Source: a virus
IMG/VR virus record: IMGVR_UViG_3300034980_000470
Location: 1 to 31,675 of that record
Strand: one strand, 5' to 3'
DNA: 31,675 bases
The translations under genes and the position numbers were made by a program. This document shows positions 23,998 to 31,675 of this stretch, piece after piece. The notes under the pieces were generated by a model that did not search any database, had not been told where the DNA came from, and was given only the letters and a program-made list of their open reading frames with translations. The first letter of the stretch is position 1, and every line of letters starts with the position of its first letter.

Positions 23998-25041
23998 TTA
24001 TGCAGGGTTGGCAGTTGCCAACAGGAAGTTGCGGCGGCGGTCACGGCATTCCACCTGCACGGTGCAATCGATATGCGTTTCGCTCACGTTGTGTTGGCCG
24101 TGCTTAGCTGAAATTGTTGTTTCTCGCATCATGTCGCCAGCGAGGAACACGAACTTAAAGACGCCCCAGTTAATGCCGTAAATTGGACTTCCGGTTTTGG
24201 AATCAAGTTGGGGAACCCAAACGACCGGGTTTTGCCGGAACATCGTTCGCCCGGCCATGCTGTTAAGGTCTGAACCAAGGTTGCTGTTCTGGCTTTCCAG
24301 AATCTCTTCCATGGTGCTCAGGACGCTATACGGAACGTAGTATCCGAAGTCATTGCCGGTGTTGTACGACGAGACGTTAGACCCGAGAGGCGACACAAAT
24401 CCGCACTTGGTCGATGCTTCTCGCATCTTCCTGATCGCATCTGTGCGACTGACTGAGGTGTATTGGTCCGTGTAATTCCGCCAACGCGGGTAGGTGGTGG
24501 TGTTTAATCCGGCAACATCACTGAATCCACTCGGCGTTCCGCCGTTGAATCCCGAGGTGGCCGAGTAAACGAGCCAGTAATCGACTCCGTACACCTGGTC
24601 GTCGGTAGCCGAAGTTGCGGGCTTTGACCAGAAATCGGTTTCGACCAATTCTGCCAAAGAGATCATTGCATCTGCGCGCCGGCCCTTGGCCAAATCAAGA
24701 ATACGCGCCGGGTCTCTGTTCATGAGCACTTCTCTAACGTCCAGGGCCCATCCAGAAGTCCAGTGAGACCACGGAATCGAGGCTCTTACGAATACATCCT
24801 GTACGTTCAGTGAGTCTGTGCTGAAAAGTCCGGTACGCCTTGCGGCACCAGAATGCTTCACCATTACGGAGAATTCAACCCCGTAACCACTGGTGATTTG
24901 GCGGCGTTTGCGCCGCATCAATTCGTTAAAGGCAACATGAGAAGCTGTGTCGGTCGCAATCTCTGTCCACTTGAATTTGCCTAGTTCTCTCTGAGTTAGT
25001 GCGACGAGATCGGCAATATCATCGCTGTTTAAGACGGCCAT
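23998..25041 (-). CDS. Major capsid protein
   Basis: The protein has 347 residues. It follows a scaffold-like gene in the standard terminase-portal-scaffold-capsid order. The sequence has an N-terminal helical arm, SGYGVEFSVMVKHSGAARRTGLFS, the P-domain-like KGRRADAMISLAELVETDFWSKP, a variable middle, and a C-terminal block with PVVWVPQLDSKTGSPIYGINWGVFKFVFLAGDMMRE and HIDCTVQVECRDRRRNFLLAT. Such 'W-V-P ... G-I-N-W' and final R-R-R-x-F endings are common in HK97-fold capsid proteins of podovirus-like phages. AAGGGG lies about 9 bases before the ATG. The identification rests on position plus overall pattern. Confidence 0.75.
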   Translation of the reverse strand: MAVLNSDDIADLVALTQRELGKFKWTEIATDTASHVAFNELMRRKRRQITSGYGVEFSVMVKHSGAARRTGLFSTDSLNVQDVFVRASIPWSHWTSGWALDVREVLMNRDPARILDLAKGRRADAMISLAELVETDFWSKPATSATDDQVYGVDYWLVYSATSGFNGGTPSGFSDVAGLNTTTYPRWRNYTDQYTSVSRTDAIRKMREASTKCGFVSPLGSNVSSYNTGNDFGYYVPYSVLSTMEEILESQNSNLGSDLNSMAGRTMFRQNPVVWVPQLDSKTGSPIYGINWGVFKFVFLAGDMMRETTISAKHGQHNVSETHIDCTVQVECRDRRRNFLLATANPA

Positions 25042-25073
25042 CCGGCTGCCCCTTTCTTATATGAAAAGCGGGT

Positions 25074-26132
25074 CTACCCGTCGAAGTCTATTTCATCTTC
25101 AGAAACAGAGGTGGGGGCCCCAGTGCCATCAATCATCCCGCGATCTTTCATGAACTGCGCAATGCGGCTCAATGTGGCGCGCCTCCCGGTCGTATCCCTG
25201 GTGGCGCTCGTGGGACGGTGAAGCATTTGCCCCCTTCGGTCTTCGACTTGTTTCTCGACCTGCTTTCTCGCAATCTGCTGGTGAAAATCGTTAAAGGAAA
25301 TACTTACGGCTCGTTCCATCAACGCCTTTTCGTCCAAGACTTGACCACGTTCGGCCAGCGCTATCCTCTGCACTTCCATTTCATCTCGAACGCGCTGGCG
25401 ATTCTTGAAATGGGCGCCCGTTGGTCGGAGGTCCGACGTTGGGCCTGCTCCGAACTTATGCTGCCATTCCTGGCTTTCCCCATCAAACATTTGGTCGAAG
25501 GTTTGGGCTTCTTCGTTCTGTCGTTTCAGCCTGTGTTCTTCAATCATCGAATTGATGGCGTCTTCCCGCTCACCGAGCGCAACCACGCTTGCGTTTATAG
25601 ATTCAACCATAGAATCCATCTGCGCAATTAGGTCTTCGTCGTATAGATCGGGGTCAAGCGTATTGGTCAGTTTTTGGGCCGGCGAGGCGTCGGGATTTGC
25701 CGACTCTTCCCGAACAGGAGCGTCCGGCTCCACGGTGTTCGGGGCATCGGAACGCTTGTCCAAAAGATCCAACATTTTGGAAAGCTGTTCCGGCGTGCCA
25801 AATTCATTTGCGTCATCTGGCGAAAATCCGTAATCGGACGCTCTAAGAATGAGATCGTCTGAAATCTCATTCGGAGTAACCGCCTTGGGCTCGGGCTCAT
25901 GGGGGCCCTCGGCGCTCTCAAGTTCGTCAATCTGTTCGTCGTCTGAACCCGCGCCATCGACTTCCGTGTCGGGCGCGGGCGCGGCATCTGCTTTTTGAAC
26001 TTCGGGGCCCAAGTATGCATACTCGGCTTCCTCAGATGCCGGATCGAAACCTTCTGAGCCGTCCATGGCCTCGGCGTCGATTTCTTTTTTCATATCTTCT
26101 GGCGTTTCAGCCATCGTTGCTTGTTTTGGCAT
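25074..26132 (-). CDS. Putative capsid scaffolding protein
   Basis: The protein has 352 residues. The N-terminal 150 are very acidic and probably disordered (many Asp, Glu, Ala and Pro). From about 170 to 320 the sequence is helical and charged, prone to coiled coils (MVESINASVVALGERED, HRLKRQNEEAQTFDQMF, RKQVEKQVEDRRGQML). It ends with a short basic helix (RRATLSRIAQFMKDRG) and an acidic tail, the layout of scaffolding proteins that bind the capsid through a C-terminal helix. It lies directly upstream of the capsid gene on the same strand. ATG at residue 7 (26114) is a possible alternative start; neither has a strong ribosome-binding site. Confidence 0.7.
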   Translation of the reverse strand: MPKQATMAETPEDMKKEIDAEAMDGSEGFDPASEEAEYAYLGPEVQKADAAPAPDTEVDGAGSDDEQIDELESAEGPHEPEPKAVTPNEISDDLILRASDYGFSPDDANEFGTPEQLSKMLDLLDKRSDAPNTVEPDAPVREESANPDASPAQKLTNTLDPDLYDEDLIAQMDSMVESINASVVALGEREDAINSMIEEHRLKRQNEEAQTFDQMFDGESQEWQHKFGAGPTSDLRPTGAHFKNRQRVRDEMEVQRIALAERGQVLDEKALMERAVSISFNDFHQQIARKQVEKQVEDRRGQMLHRPTSATRDTTGRRATLSRIAQFMKDRGMIDGTGAPTSVSEDEIDFDG

Positions 26133-26170
26133 ATCTGATTTACTTTTGATTGTCCGTTTGTCAGGAATAC

Positions 26171-26242
26171 TAGCGGGAACAGGATTTGAACCTGCGACCT
26201 CCTGCTTATGAGGCAGGCGAGCTACCCCTGCTCTATCCCGCT
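26171..26242 (-). tRNA. tRNA with CAU anticodon (Met, or Ile if modified)
   Basis: The minus strand folds into a complete cloverleaf of 72 bases. The acceptor stem is AGCGGGA paired with TCCCGCT and discriminator A. The D arm is GAGC/GCTC, the anticodon stem CCTGC/GCAGG with loop CTCATAA (anticodon CAU), and the T arm has TTCAAAT. No CCA is encoded. The first pair is A-T, not the mismatch of bacterial initiators, so it is an elongator Met or a lysidine-type Ile tRNA. It lies between a hypothetical gene and the scaffold gene and is probably cut from the head-operon transcript. Confidence 0.92.
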
Positions 26243-26291
26243 ATGGCAATCGTAGGGCCACCTATATGCGGTTACAACCCATATTGCGGCC

Positions 26292-26657
26292 CTAGTCTCC
26301 ATAGCAGCCATCCTTGTCGAACATTTGCCTGTGCTTCAAATATCTGCTCCTTGCCTTCCGATCACGAATCTCGCATATCCCGCATTCCTTGAAGTTTATT
26401 CCGGTAATGCCAGCCTTGCGGGCATCAGCCTGGGCCTCCTTGGCTTGTGAGGGATGAACGCCAAGAGCGTCACACTCCTTGGGCCAGTTGCCAGGAGTCG
26501 CATCGAACCCACCCATTTCGGCCGCCTTGTTGCGCCGGGCCGGGCGTCCGTCGTCTAAAACGATCATTTTTGGGGGGGGGTCGCCCCTGGTCGTGAGGAA
26601 AACGTCTACCAGTTCTCCTGGCGATCGGCAAAATGTGGTCTCGTAGGTAAACAGCAT
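26292..26657 (-). CDS. Conserved phage hypothetical protein (GCYGD end)
   Basis: I choose ATG 26657, seven bases after the previous stop, giving 121 residues; an in-frame ATG at 26765 would add 36 unconvincing residues and overlap the basic-protein gene by 101 bases. The C-terminal half (ECDALGVHPSQAKEAQADARKAGI, then RDRKARSRYLKHRQMFDKDGCYGD) matches a small family I recall from many phages, in which a 'S/C-D-A-x-G-V-x-P-x-Q' block is followed by R-x-R-Y and a G-x-Y-G-D end near the portal gene. Its function is unknown. The coding strand contains a run of nine C and five A bases at 26566-26580, a possible slippage site. Confidence 0.6.
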   Translation of the reverse strand: MLFTYETTFCRSPGELVDVFLTTRGDPPPKMIVLDDGRPARRNKAAEMGGFDATPGNWPKECDALGVHPSQAKEAQADARKAGITGINFKECGICEIRDRKARSRYLKHRQMFDKDGCYGD

Positions 26658-26664
26658 TACAGGA

Positions 26665-26916
26665 CTACCGTTTTCGGCCAGCGGTCTTTTTTTTCCGACC
26701 AACGGCCACTTTTCCGGCTGCGCTAACAACGGGCCCCATGGGCCGACTTTTTCGGGAGGCGGCATCTGCCAGCATCTCCCTCGCCAAGATCGACCGGGAT
26801 GCGGCTTCGCTGATGCCGCCCGGTGCCTTCTTTCTCACCCTCTTTTTCTTTGCGGCCTTCGCTGCAGCCATTCCTGATGCGGTATAGGGGTATTTTTTTG
26901 ATCCAACCCGTGGCAT
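26665..26916 (-). CDS. Small highly basic protein
   Basis: The protein has 83 residues, strongly Lys/Arg/Ala-rich. It opens with MPRVGSKKYPYTASGMAAAKA, a start I recognise from small basic proteins encoded near the portal gene in many podovirus-like phages; those usually continue with an A-K-A-x-A-K-K pattern as here. The end is RKKKTAGRKR. A protein of this charge probably binds DNA, perhaps counter-ions for packaging, but no role is shown by the sequence. AGGAG lies 6 bases before the ATG. It follows the portal gene by 17 bases. Confidence 0.65.
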   Translation of the reverse strand: MPRVGSKKYPYTASGMAAAKAAKKKRVRKKAPGGISEAASRSILAREMLADAASRKSRPMGPVVSAAGKVAVGRKKKTAGRKR

Positions 26917-26933
26917 GGATATCTCCTGTGTGT

Positions 26934-28736
26934 TTATTCCTCGCGCCCACTAAGCGGGCGATCGAGGGTCGCAGTCTGGTCTTTGTTTGCGCCGCCACCA
27001 AGAAGAACAGACTGAAGGATGTTGGATGTGCCCTCGCGTGATTTGCCAGGAATCGAACGCCGGATTTCAGTCCTGGTTGTGTTGGGTGACTTTCTCGGCA
27101 TTTCCTTGCCTGGCGACCCGCCGGCATTCTTTGCCGGAATTCCAGTCAGCACATCCCTTATCTCTGGTGTGTCTGAATATCTGGCAATCAGGTCAAACAG
27201 GGCGACCGGATCAATACCGACGCCCTGAGCCATAAATTGATCTTGCATGGGCAACACCAATTCCTTCAGGACTAGGTTGATCGTTTGTAGTTTCTCTCCT
27301 GGTGACCGATGCTGCATAGAGAACGGAGAGATGCTCAGGTTGTAATCCAGCCGGTCTCCCTCCCTCAACTCTGGACTAAACCTGATGGGAAGCTCCATCG
27401 AGGTTCCTTCTACTCGCTTCACCAGGGGAAGGTCTATCAGCGGGTCGTACCAGAGATAGTCGGCCAAATCCTCGACAACGCCCTGCACAAACGTGACCGT
27501 GTGATCCTGCATCTCAAGGATTCTCTGAGAGGCAGCGGACGAGAGCATTCGCTCCTGTCCGTATGTCTCTGCTTGCGGACTTAATCCGGCCAGGGAATCG
27601 ATATTGCCATTCAGGTAGACGAACAGGTCTCTCGTGTTCGAGAAAAACAGCATCTGCTCGCCGCTGATCCCTCCATATTTGACTTCTTTGAACGATTCAG
27701 GGTTTTCCGTTCTCACCATTTCACCGCTTTTGGCGGTTCGTACCCGATCGGCGTCAGCTTCGTGTCCAGCCTGATAAAGGCCGACAGTCTTCTGCCTTTC
27801 TGCATCCCGCCCCATCTTGTTAAACAGCGTATTGGCGAGCAGGTGAAGGTCCATCATGATCGACACCGGAGCCAGGGGCATGACGTTGTTCGGAACCCTG
27901 TTGTAACCCAGGTGGTGATACGGCCCCCTTTCGGGGCCCTCCCAGTCAACTATGCTGACCGGCTTGGGAACGATGTTTCCCGAATCGTCTACCGCAAGAG
28001 ATACGACAAGCCTGTCATGAGGCAGCCAGAGATCCCATATCTCAACAATGTCTTTGAACTCTTCGTCGCCCCCGGTTTCGCCCCCAGTGGACAAGCCAGA
28101 TACCCGCTCGTCCCCCTGCTCGTTGAAAGCGGTACGCATTGTCGGCCTGGTGCCACCAGATTTGAACACTGGCGACTCGTTGAAGTCTTCCCACCGCATC
28201 CGGAAGCGATTGCCGGCAAACGCAACCTCCTCGTACCGCTTTACCGTCATATCGTGGCACCAGTCGTCCAGATCCACCGGATCTGCAAACGGCTGGCCGG
28301 CGTTGTGTCGGAATCCCAGGCTCTCACCGAGAGACGGATCTGTAATGCCAACCTTCATGATGCCGAAAGAGAAAAGGGCGTCTACAACCACATCGTCTAT
28401 AGATCGCCGCAGGTCTATTTCTTTAATCAGGTGGTTGATTGCCAGTGCGAAATCTGAGGAGAACGGCTTAAGTGAATTATCCAGCGCATTGACAACGACT
28501 TGTGGCGATCTGGCTGATAGCTGACGACGATACGTCGATACCGCAAGCTCCATTAGGTTGATGGGAACCCGATCCTCTGCCCCGGAGTGGTCTTCGGTGT
28601 AATGGAACCCAACAAACTGCTTTATCGCCTCAAGCCTGTGGGACCGAAACGCCTCCTGCTTTTTACGAGACCACTGAACGGCGTTCACAAGCCGAGACAT
28701 TTGACGTTCGTTTTTTGGATTGAATCTCTTAGCCAT
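26934..28736 (-). CDS. Portal protein
   Basis: The protein has 600 residues, within the usual size of podovirus-type portals. It follows the large terminase gene by 81 bases. The N-terminal helical region (WSRKKQEAFRSHRLEAIKQFVG), ARSPQVVVNAL, a helix block (SSDFALAINHLIKEIDLRRSIDDVVVDALFSFGIMKVG), central beta-rich wing residues with VEIWDLWLPHDRLVVSL, and the later helical ILEMQDHTVTFVQGVVEDLADYLW are typical of portal proteins. Portals form the dodecameric ring through which the DNA is packed and leaves. The C-terminal 60 residues are Pro/Arg/Lys/Thr-rich and probably disordered. GGAG lies 7 bases before the ATG. Confidence 0.8.
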   Translation of the reverse strand: MAKRFNPKNERQMSRLVNAVQWSRKKQEAFRSHRLEAIKQFVGFHYTEDHSGAEDRVPINLMELAVSTYRRQLSARSPQVVVNALDNSLKPFSSDFALAINHLIKEIDLRRSIDDVVVDALFSFGIMKVGITDPSLGESLGFRHNAGQPFADPVDLDDWCHDMTVKRYEEVAFAGNRFRMRWEDFNESPVFKSGGTRPTMRTAFNEQGDERVSGLSTGGETGGDEEFKDIVEIWDLWLPHDRLVVSLAVDDSGNIVPKPVSIVDWEGPERGPYHHLGYNRVPNNVMPLAPVSIMMDLHLLANTLFNKMGRDAERQKTVGLYQAGHEADADRVRTAKSGEMVRTENPESFKEVKYGGISGEQMLFFSNTRDLFVYLNGNIDSLAGLSPQAETYGQERMLSSAASQRILEMQDHTVTFVQGVVEDLADYLWYDPLIDLPLVKRVEGTSMELPIRFSPELREGDRLDYNLSISPFSMQHRSPGEKLQTINLVLKELVLPMQDQFMAQGVGIDPVALFDLIARYSDTPEIRDVLTGIPAKNAGGSPGKEMPRKSPNTTRTEIRRSIPGKSREGTSNILQSVLLGGGANKDQTATLDRPLSGREE

Positions 28737-28817
28737 CCTTGGCTCCAGAGGTATGTGTAGTCTATACCATTCTTACGCCCGCGCTTACGGGTAACGACAG
28801 GCATGTTCGCGGTGCCA

Positions 28818-30677
28818 TCACCACATCGTAGTCTCCAACTGCTCCTCATCCCAAATCTTCCGCCTCCAGGCAAAACATCCCACAGGAATGGTTACCGGGC
28901 CTTCGCCTGGGGGGGCCGCCTTTTCCTTGGCGATTTTATAGCAGAGGGCGCCCGCTGTAGGCCGGTCTCCGTGCTGTTCGCCGGCCCCGGATGGGTCGTG
29001 GGAGTTTGACTCTCGGGTATGCAATATCCACCTTGTATTGGTATAGATGAAGTGCCTGCATTCCTCCAACTGGTGCTTAGACCTTACCTGGAACGAATCT
29101 TCGTGAAGGGCCGCCTTGAAGTCTCCGAAAAGGCGCTGTTTTTCATCCTTGGTCGGCCACCACCCCGGAATGTTGCTTTTCCTGCGACGAACCAGACTTC
29201 TCTCATCTCGTCGGTGGTAGAAATTCCTAAAGCCCAGGTCGAGTATTCTGGCCTCAAAGTTTCGTCCCGGCCCCGGAGCCTCCCAAATCATGTGGGCCGG
29301 ATCTCCGCTGGCGTCGTGGAACCACATGGCCAAAGCCACCGCCAATTCAGCCAGTTCCTCTGGACGAATGTGGGGATCGGTGTATTCGGCAACCTGCTCC
29401 TGGGTTGTAATGTCAGATACGACTAGGCAGGAGTTGGATGCCCCCGTTCCCGACGAGATATCGGCACCTATCGCATACCTGTGATCGTAGGTGGGCCTTC
29501 CCTGTTGAAGGGGGCACCACAGATCGAGCCGGCCCTTTGCCATGGAGGAAAACCGTGTAGGCTGAATTGGGTCAACGGTGTATTCCAGCGCTCCGGTATA
29601 CCGTGGAGGCTCGACCATCGATCCAACGCACTTGTCGATTAGGCTTGGCTCGAAGTAGGTTGACGCAGAGCCGATAAAGTCCATGTCAAGCTCTTGGGCG
29701 ATATCACTGCTGTGGCGTGCCCTGGCACACTCGGCGTCGTACCAGGGACTTCTCGTTTTGCCATCACGGATAAACTTGTATCCGTCCGGCGGTGGGCTTT
29801 CGGGGTTGAGCACCCTTACGTCTGCCCGTCCGGCCACATAGAGGCCCCGGTTTTTGTTGGGGTGTATTGGCCACCAGAGCCTCATTTGCTGGAAATTCTC
29901 AGAACTGTCACCCCTGGAAATGTCGTAGGCGACGTTCCCAGAGCCTTCAGGCGTAAACAAGCAGATGCGGCAGTTGGTTACATCCCGCATTCCACGGAAG
30001 ATGGTCGCCTGGTTATCCATCTTCGAGAACTCATCCTTGAACACAGCCAGCCGACGATCAGAGACCCCAGAAAACTCTGCTGTTGTTTCGCCATCGATAA
30101 CACTGTTGTTGTCGATGTTCAGAGAATGCAGTTCTTTCTGGTGCGTAGACGGCAGAAGCCATCCTGGCTGGTGCTGATGAAGGAATGCGAACTTGGTAAA
30201 CAGGGCCTTTGGATCTCCGGGGTTGTAAACGAGGCTCTTTTTTCGGCTCATCCACAAGAACGATGCGAACGAGTGGAAGTGCCACGTCCATTCCATTGCC
30301 GTAATGCACATCCATGAGGCCCCCATGTCGCGGGACTTCACGACGACCAAGTCGCGCTTACCTATGCAGTCGCATATTTCCAAGATTGCATCGTCTTGGA
30401 AAGGAAACGTAATAAACGGCAGAACCGCCCTAGTTCTCGGCTCAAAGATCCAGCAAAACGTGTTTATGTAGAACAGAACGTCTCTGGCGCACATGACCCA
30501 CAAGTCTTGCTGCATTTCCCGATCGCCAGCAGCGCGGTTGATTATCTTTTTGCGCCACAACAGGTTGGCGGACTGTTCTTTCGGAACAAGGTTGTAGTAT
30601 GGACAGCGATCCGAGTGGTCTTCTGTCGGCGTGTACGGCAGAGCCTCGGCTCCTGGCGACTGCGGCCAAGAAATCAC
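28818..30677 (-). CDS. terL: Large terminase subunit (ATPase-nuclease)
   Basis: The protein has 619 residues and starts with GTG 30677, overlapping the previous stop (GTGA). The Walker A-like loop VVVKSRDMGASW lies at 111-122 and Walker B RLAVFKDEFSK at 209-219 with D215/E216 as catalytic residues. The coupling-type CLFTPEGSGN follows at 239-248. A RuvC-like nuclease domain starts at YAIGADISSGTGASNS (about 401-416), with D406 as a likely metal ligand, and has a later RLFGDFKAAL block. It powers DNA packaging through the portal and cuts concatemers. The order ATPase then nuclease and the gene neighbours support the call strongly. Confidence 0.88.
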   Translation of the reverse strand: MISWPQSPGAEALPYTPTEDHSDRCPYYNLVPKEQSANLLWRKKIINRAAGDREMQQDLWVMCARDVLFYINTFCWIFEPRTRAVLPFITFPFQDDAILEICDCIGKRDLVVVKSRDMGASWMCITAMEWTWHFHSFASFLWMSRKKSLVYNPGDPKALFTKFAFLHQHQPGWLLPSTHQKELHSLNIDNNSVIDGETTAEFSGVSDRRLAVFKDEFSKMDNQATIFRGMRDVTNCRICLFTPEGSGNVAYDISRGDSSENFQQMRLWWPIHPNKNRGLYVAGRADVRVLNPESPPPDGYKFIRDGKTRSPWYDAECARARHSSDIAQELDMDFIGSASTYFEPSLIDKCVGSMVEPPRYTGALEYTVDPIQPTRFSSMAKGRLDLWCPLQQGRPTYDHRYAIGADISSGTGASNSCLVVSDITTQEQVAEYTDPHIRPEELAELAVALAMWFHDASGDPAHMIWEAPGPGRNFEARILDLGFRNFYHRRDERSLVRRRKSNIPGWWPTKDEKQRLFGDFKAALHEDSFQVRSKHQLEECRHFIYTNTRWILHTRESNSHDPSGAGEQHGDRPTAGALCYKIAKEKAAPPGEGPVTIPVGCFAWRRKIWDEEQLETTMW

Positions 30678-31282
30678 TCCCCAGACTCCGATGACATCTT
30701 CTCAAGTTCTTCGATCGCGCGAATAACTTGATCTCCCTTGTCGGAAAACCGGAGTTGCGAATCCAAGTCGGCGCGGCTTGGAAAGATGCGTGTAGACAGG
30801 TCTTTCCAAAAGCAACTTTCGTTTGAAGGTGTGCGTTGTGCCCACCTGAGCATGCCATACGCCATCGGGCTCGGCGCATCCTTGGCCGACACTTCTTTCA
30901 GCACCACGTTGTCAGCGACCCACTTGACGGCAACATGCGATGGGCAGTCTCGATCTCCGAACACCTCTTTGTCCACCCGGTCGCCAAACAGGACAAGGCC
31001 GTCTTCCGGTCGCACCTTCCCTTTGGGGAGCGGCGGAAGATTCTCTGGCGACACGGGCGGAAACGATTCGGCCGCCGCCACCCAAGCCTCGCCAGCGGGA
31101 ATACCAAGTCCTATAAGCATTTCCCGCTTTTCATTGAAGGCGCCTAGGTTTCCTTCCCGAGTTAGCCGCTCGCGCGTGACCTTTTTGGGTTGCCTTGCGT
31201 ATTCGGGGTAGCTCGAATAGTCGCCGCCTTGACTTGTATCGGAGGCGCGCTTCCCTGGGATTTTATTATTGTTGTCGTCCAT
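30674..31282 (-). CDS. Putative small terminase subunit
   Basis: The protein has 202 residues and overlaps the terL start by four bases, indicating translational coupling. It is hydrophilic with a disordered N-terminus (DDNNNKIPGKRASDTSQGG), a helical segment (RERLTREGNLGAFNEKREMLIGLGIPAGEAWVAAAESF) that could include a helix-turn-helix, and a C-terminal helix (DQVIRAIEELEKM). Small terminases are poorly conserved, so the call rests on gene order (immediately before terL) and size. An unrelated early head-operon protein is the alternative. It is the first gene of the leftward head operon and is divergent from the small basic-protein gene at 31349. Confidence 0.5.
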   Translation of the reverse strand: MDDNNNKIPGKRASDTSQGGDYSSYPEYARQPKKVTRERLTREGNLGAFNEKREMLIGLGIPAGEAWVAAAESFPPVSPENLPPLPKGKVRPEDGLVLFGDRVDKEVFGDRDCPSHVAVKWVADNVVLKEVSAKDAPSPMAYGMLRWAQRTPSNESCFWKDLSTRIFPSRADLDSQLRFSDKGDQVIRAIEELEKMSSESGE

Positions 31283-31348
31283 GACTTTTCTCTATCTGCC
31301 AAGACCCACGGTCGTCTCATTATCGAAACATTGCGTAGGATAATATCC

Positions 31349-31609
31349 ATGCATAACGACTCGACCTATCACGTCAAATTCAAGAAAAGGCTTTGGCTAA
31401 TAGATACGGGCCGGACGCTGTCGCGCACAGATGGGTTGAATCAAAACGAAGGAAGCAGCTTCAGCAAGCTCCTTACGATTTGCCAGCATCGATTCGGACC
31501 TGGATGGATTAAGCGTGATGGAGATTCGTTGACTTGGAAGCTGAACCCCAAAGCAGATGATGGCGCCAAGGCCAAGAGAAGGGCCCAACGAAAAAAGCCG
31601 CCCACCTGA
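31349..31609 (+). CDS. Small basic hypothetical protein
   Basis: ATG 31349 is preceded by TAGGA 8 bases upstream, which I prefer over the in-frame upstream start at 31190 because that one would overlap the divergent terminase-side gene. The 86-residue product is basic, with YHVKFKKRLWLIDTGRTLSRTDG, a possible helix with SFSKLLTICQHRFG and a Lys/Arg-rich end (GAKAKRRAQRKKPP). It might bind nucleic acid; I do not recognise the family. The intergenic space to the divergent gene is 66 bases and has GATAAT hexamers facing each way but no good -35 partners. Confidence 0.55.
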   Translation: MHNDSTYHVKFKKRLWLIDTGRTLSRTDGLNQNEGSSFSKLLTICQHRFGPGWIKRDGDSLTWKLNPKADDGAKAKRRAQRKKPPT

Positions 31610-31627
31610 GCCTGGCGACAAAAGAGC

Positions 31628-31657
31628 ACCCCCCTGCCAAGACAGAACCAGGGGGGT
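31628..31657. terminator. GC-rich hairpin, possible terminator
   Basis: ACCCCCCTG (31628-31636) pairs with CAGGGGGGT (31649-31657) around a 12-base loop, 18 bases after the stop of the preceding gene. On the plus strand no T-run follows. On the minus strand it is followed by GCTCTTTTG, a weak tract, so it may instead end a leftward transcript entering from the right. The orientation is unclear. Confidence 0.35.
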
Positions 31658-31675
31658 ACGAGGGGGGGAACATGA

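Noticed and set aside
27762-28457. 231-residue open frame on the plus strand
   Set aside because: It is entirely antisense to the portal gene, which has a better start, ribosome-binding site and recognisable architecture.
29694-30317. 207-residue open frame on the plus strand
   Set aside because: It is antisense to the terminase ATPase region, whose motifs leave no doubt about the coding strand.
31319-31344. Facing GATAAT hexamers in the 31283-31348 intergenic space as divergent promoters
   Set aside because: Neither hexamer has a TTGACA-like partner at 16-18 bases, so only weak support exists.
31662-31675. G-rich run followed by ATG at the right edge as a new gene start
   Set aside because: Only four bases after the run are visible and the spacing of three bases is too short for a normal ribosome-binding site.

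Overview
This window looks like part of a tailed double-stranded DNA bacteriophage (Caudoviricetes), most likely podovirus-like. It carries a terminase-portal-scaffold-capsid module, a recombination and replication module, and two very large ejection-type proteins. I see no tail sheath, tape measure or tail assembly chaperone genes. GC content is moderate (mid-50s percent by eye). It is not a complete genome: the left gene is cut by the window edge, and no DNA polymerase, integrase or recognisable endolysin is present. Several structural proteins (about 7.1-12.7 kb) remind me, from memory only, of phage-like gene clusters in Planctomycetota. That makes a PVC-group or other aquatic host a weak inference, not a demonstrated one.

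Layout. (1) 1-397, minus: 5' end of a metallophosphoesterase. (2) 398-764: non-coding control region with a phased array of GTCA/TGAC half-sites and a good sigma70-type promoter; it may be an operator or a replication origin. (3) 765-3728, plus: small protein, Gam-like nuclease inhibitor, ERF single-strand annealing protein, a replication-protein-like gene and a hypothetical gene that may be replicative. (4) 3754-4129, plus: a lipoprotein with a second membrane segment, and an overlapping 32-residue membrane protein; possibly lysis or spanin related. (5) 4151-12653, plus: tail, adaptor and decoration-type virion proteins, including one extraordinarily cysteine-rich protein. (6) 12668-22140, plus: a 947-residue ejection-type protein and a 2203-residue polyvalent protein with GNAT and zincin domains and an LPD38-like region. 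(7) 22133-22648, plus: a protein with a possible ribbon-helix-helix start, convergent with (8).

(8) 31282 down to 22626, minus: putative small terminase, large terminase, portal, small basic protein, conserved phage hypothetical, tRNA with CAU anticodon, scaffold, major capsid, lectin-like decoration protein, a strong intrinsic terminator, and an N-terminally anchored coiled-coil protein. (9) 31349-31609, plus: a small basic protein divergent from the terminase operon.

The head genes (minus) and the tail and ejection genes (plus) form two convergent transcription units that meet with overlapping 3' ends near 22.63 kb. Within each unit many genes overlap by 1-4 bases, suggesting translational coupling. 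Gam-like and ERF proteins together would protect DNA ends and anneal single strands; the adjacent replication-type genes and half-site array suggest replication is organised from the left control region. The large polyvalent protein is the most interesting item: it probably travels in the capsid, enters the host with the DNA, and delivers a metallopeptidase and an acetyltransferase.
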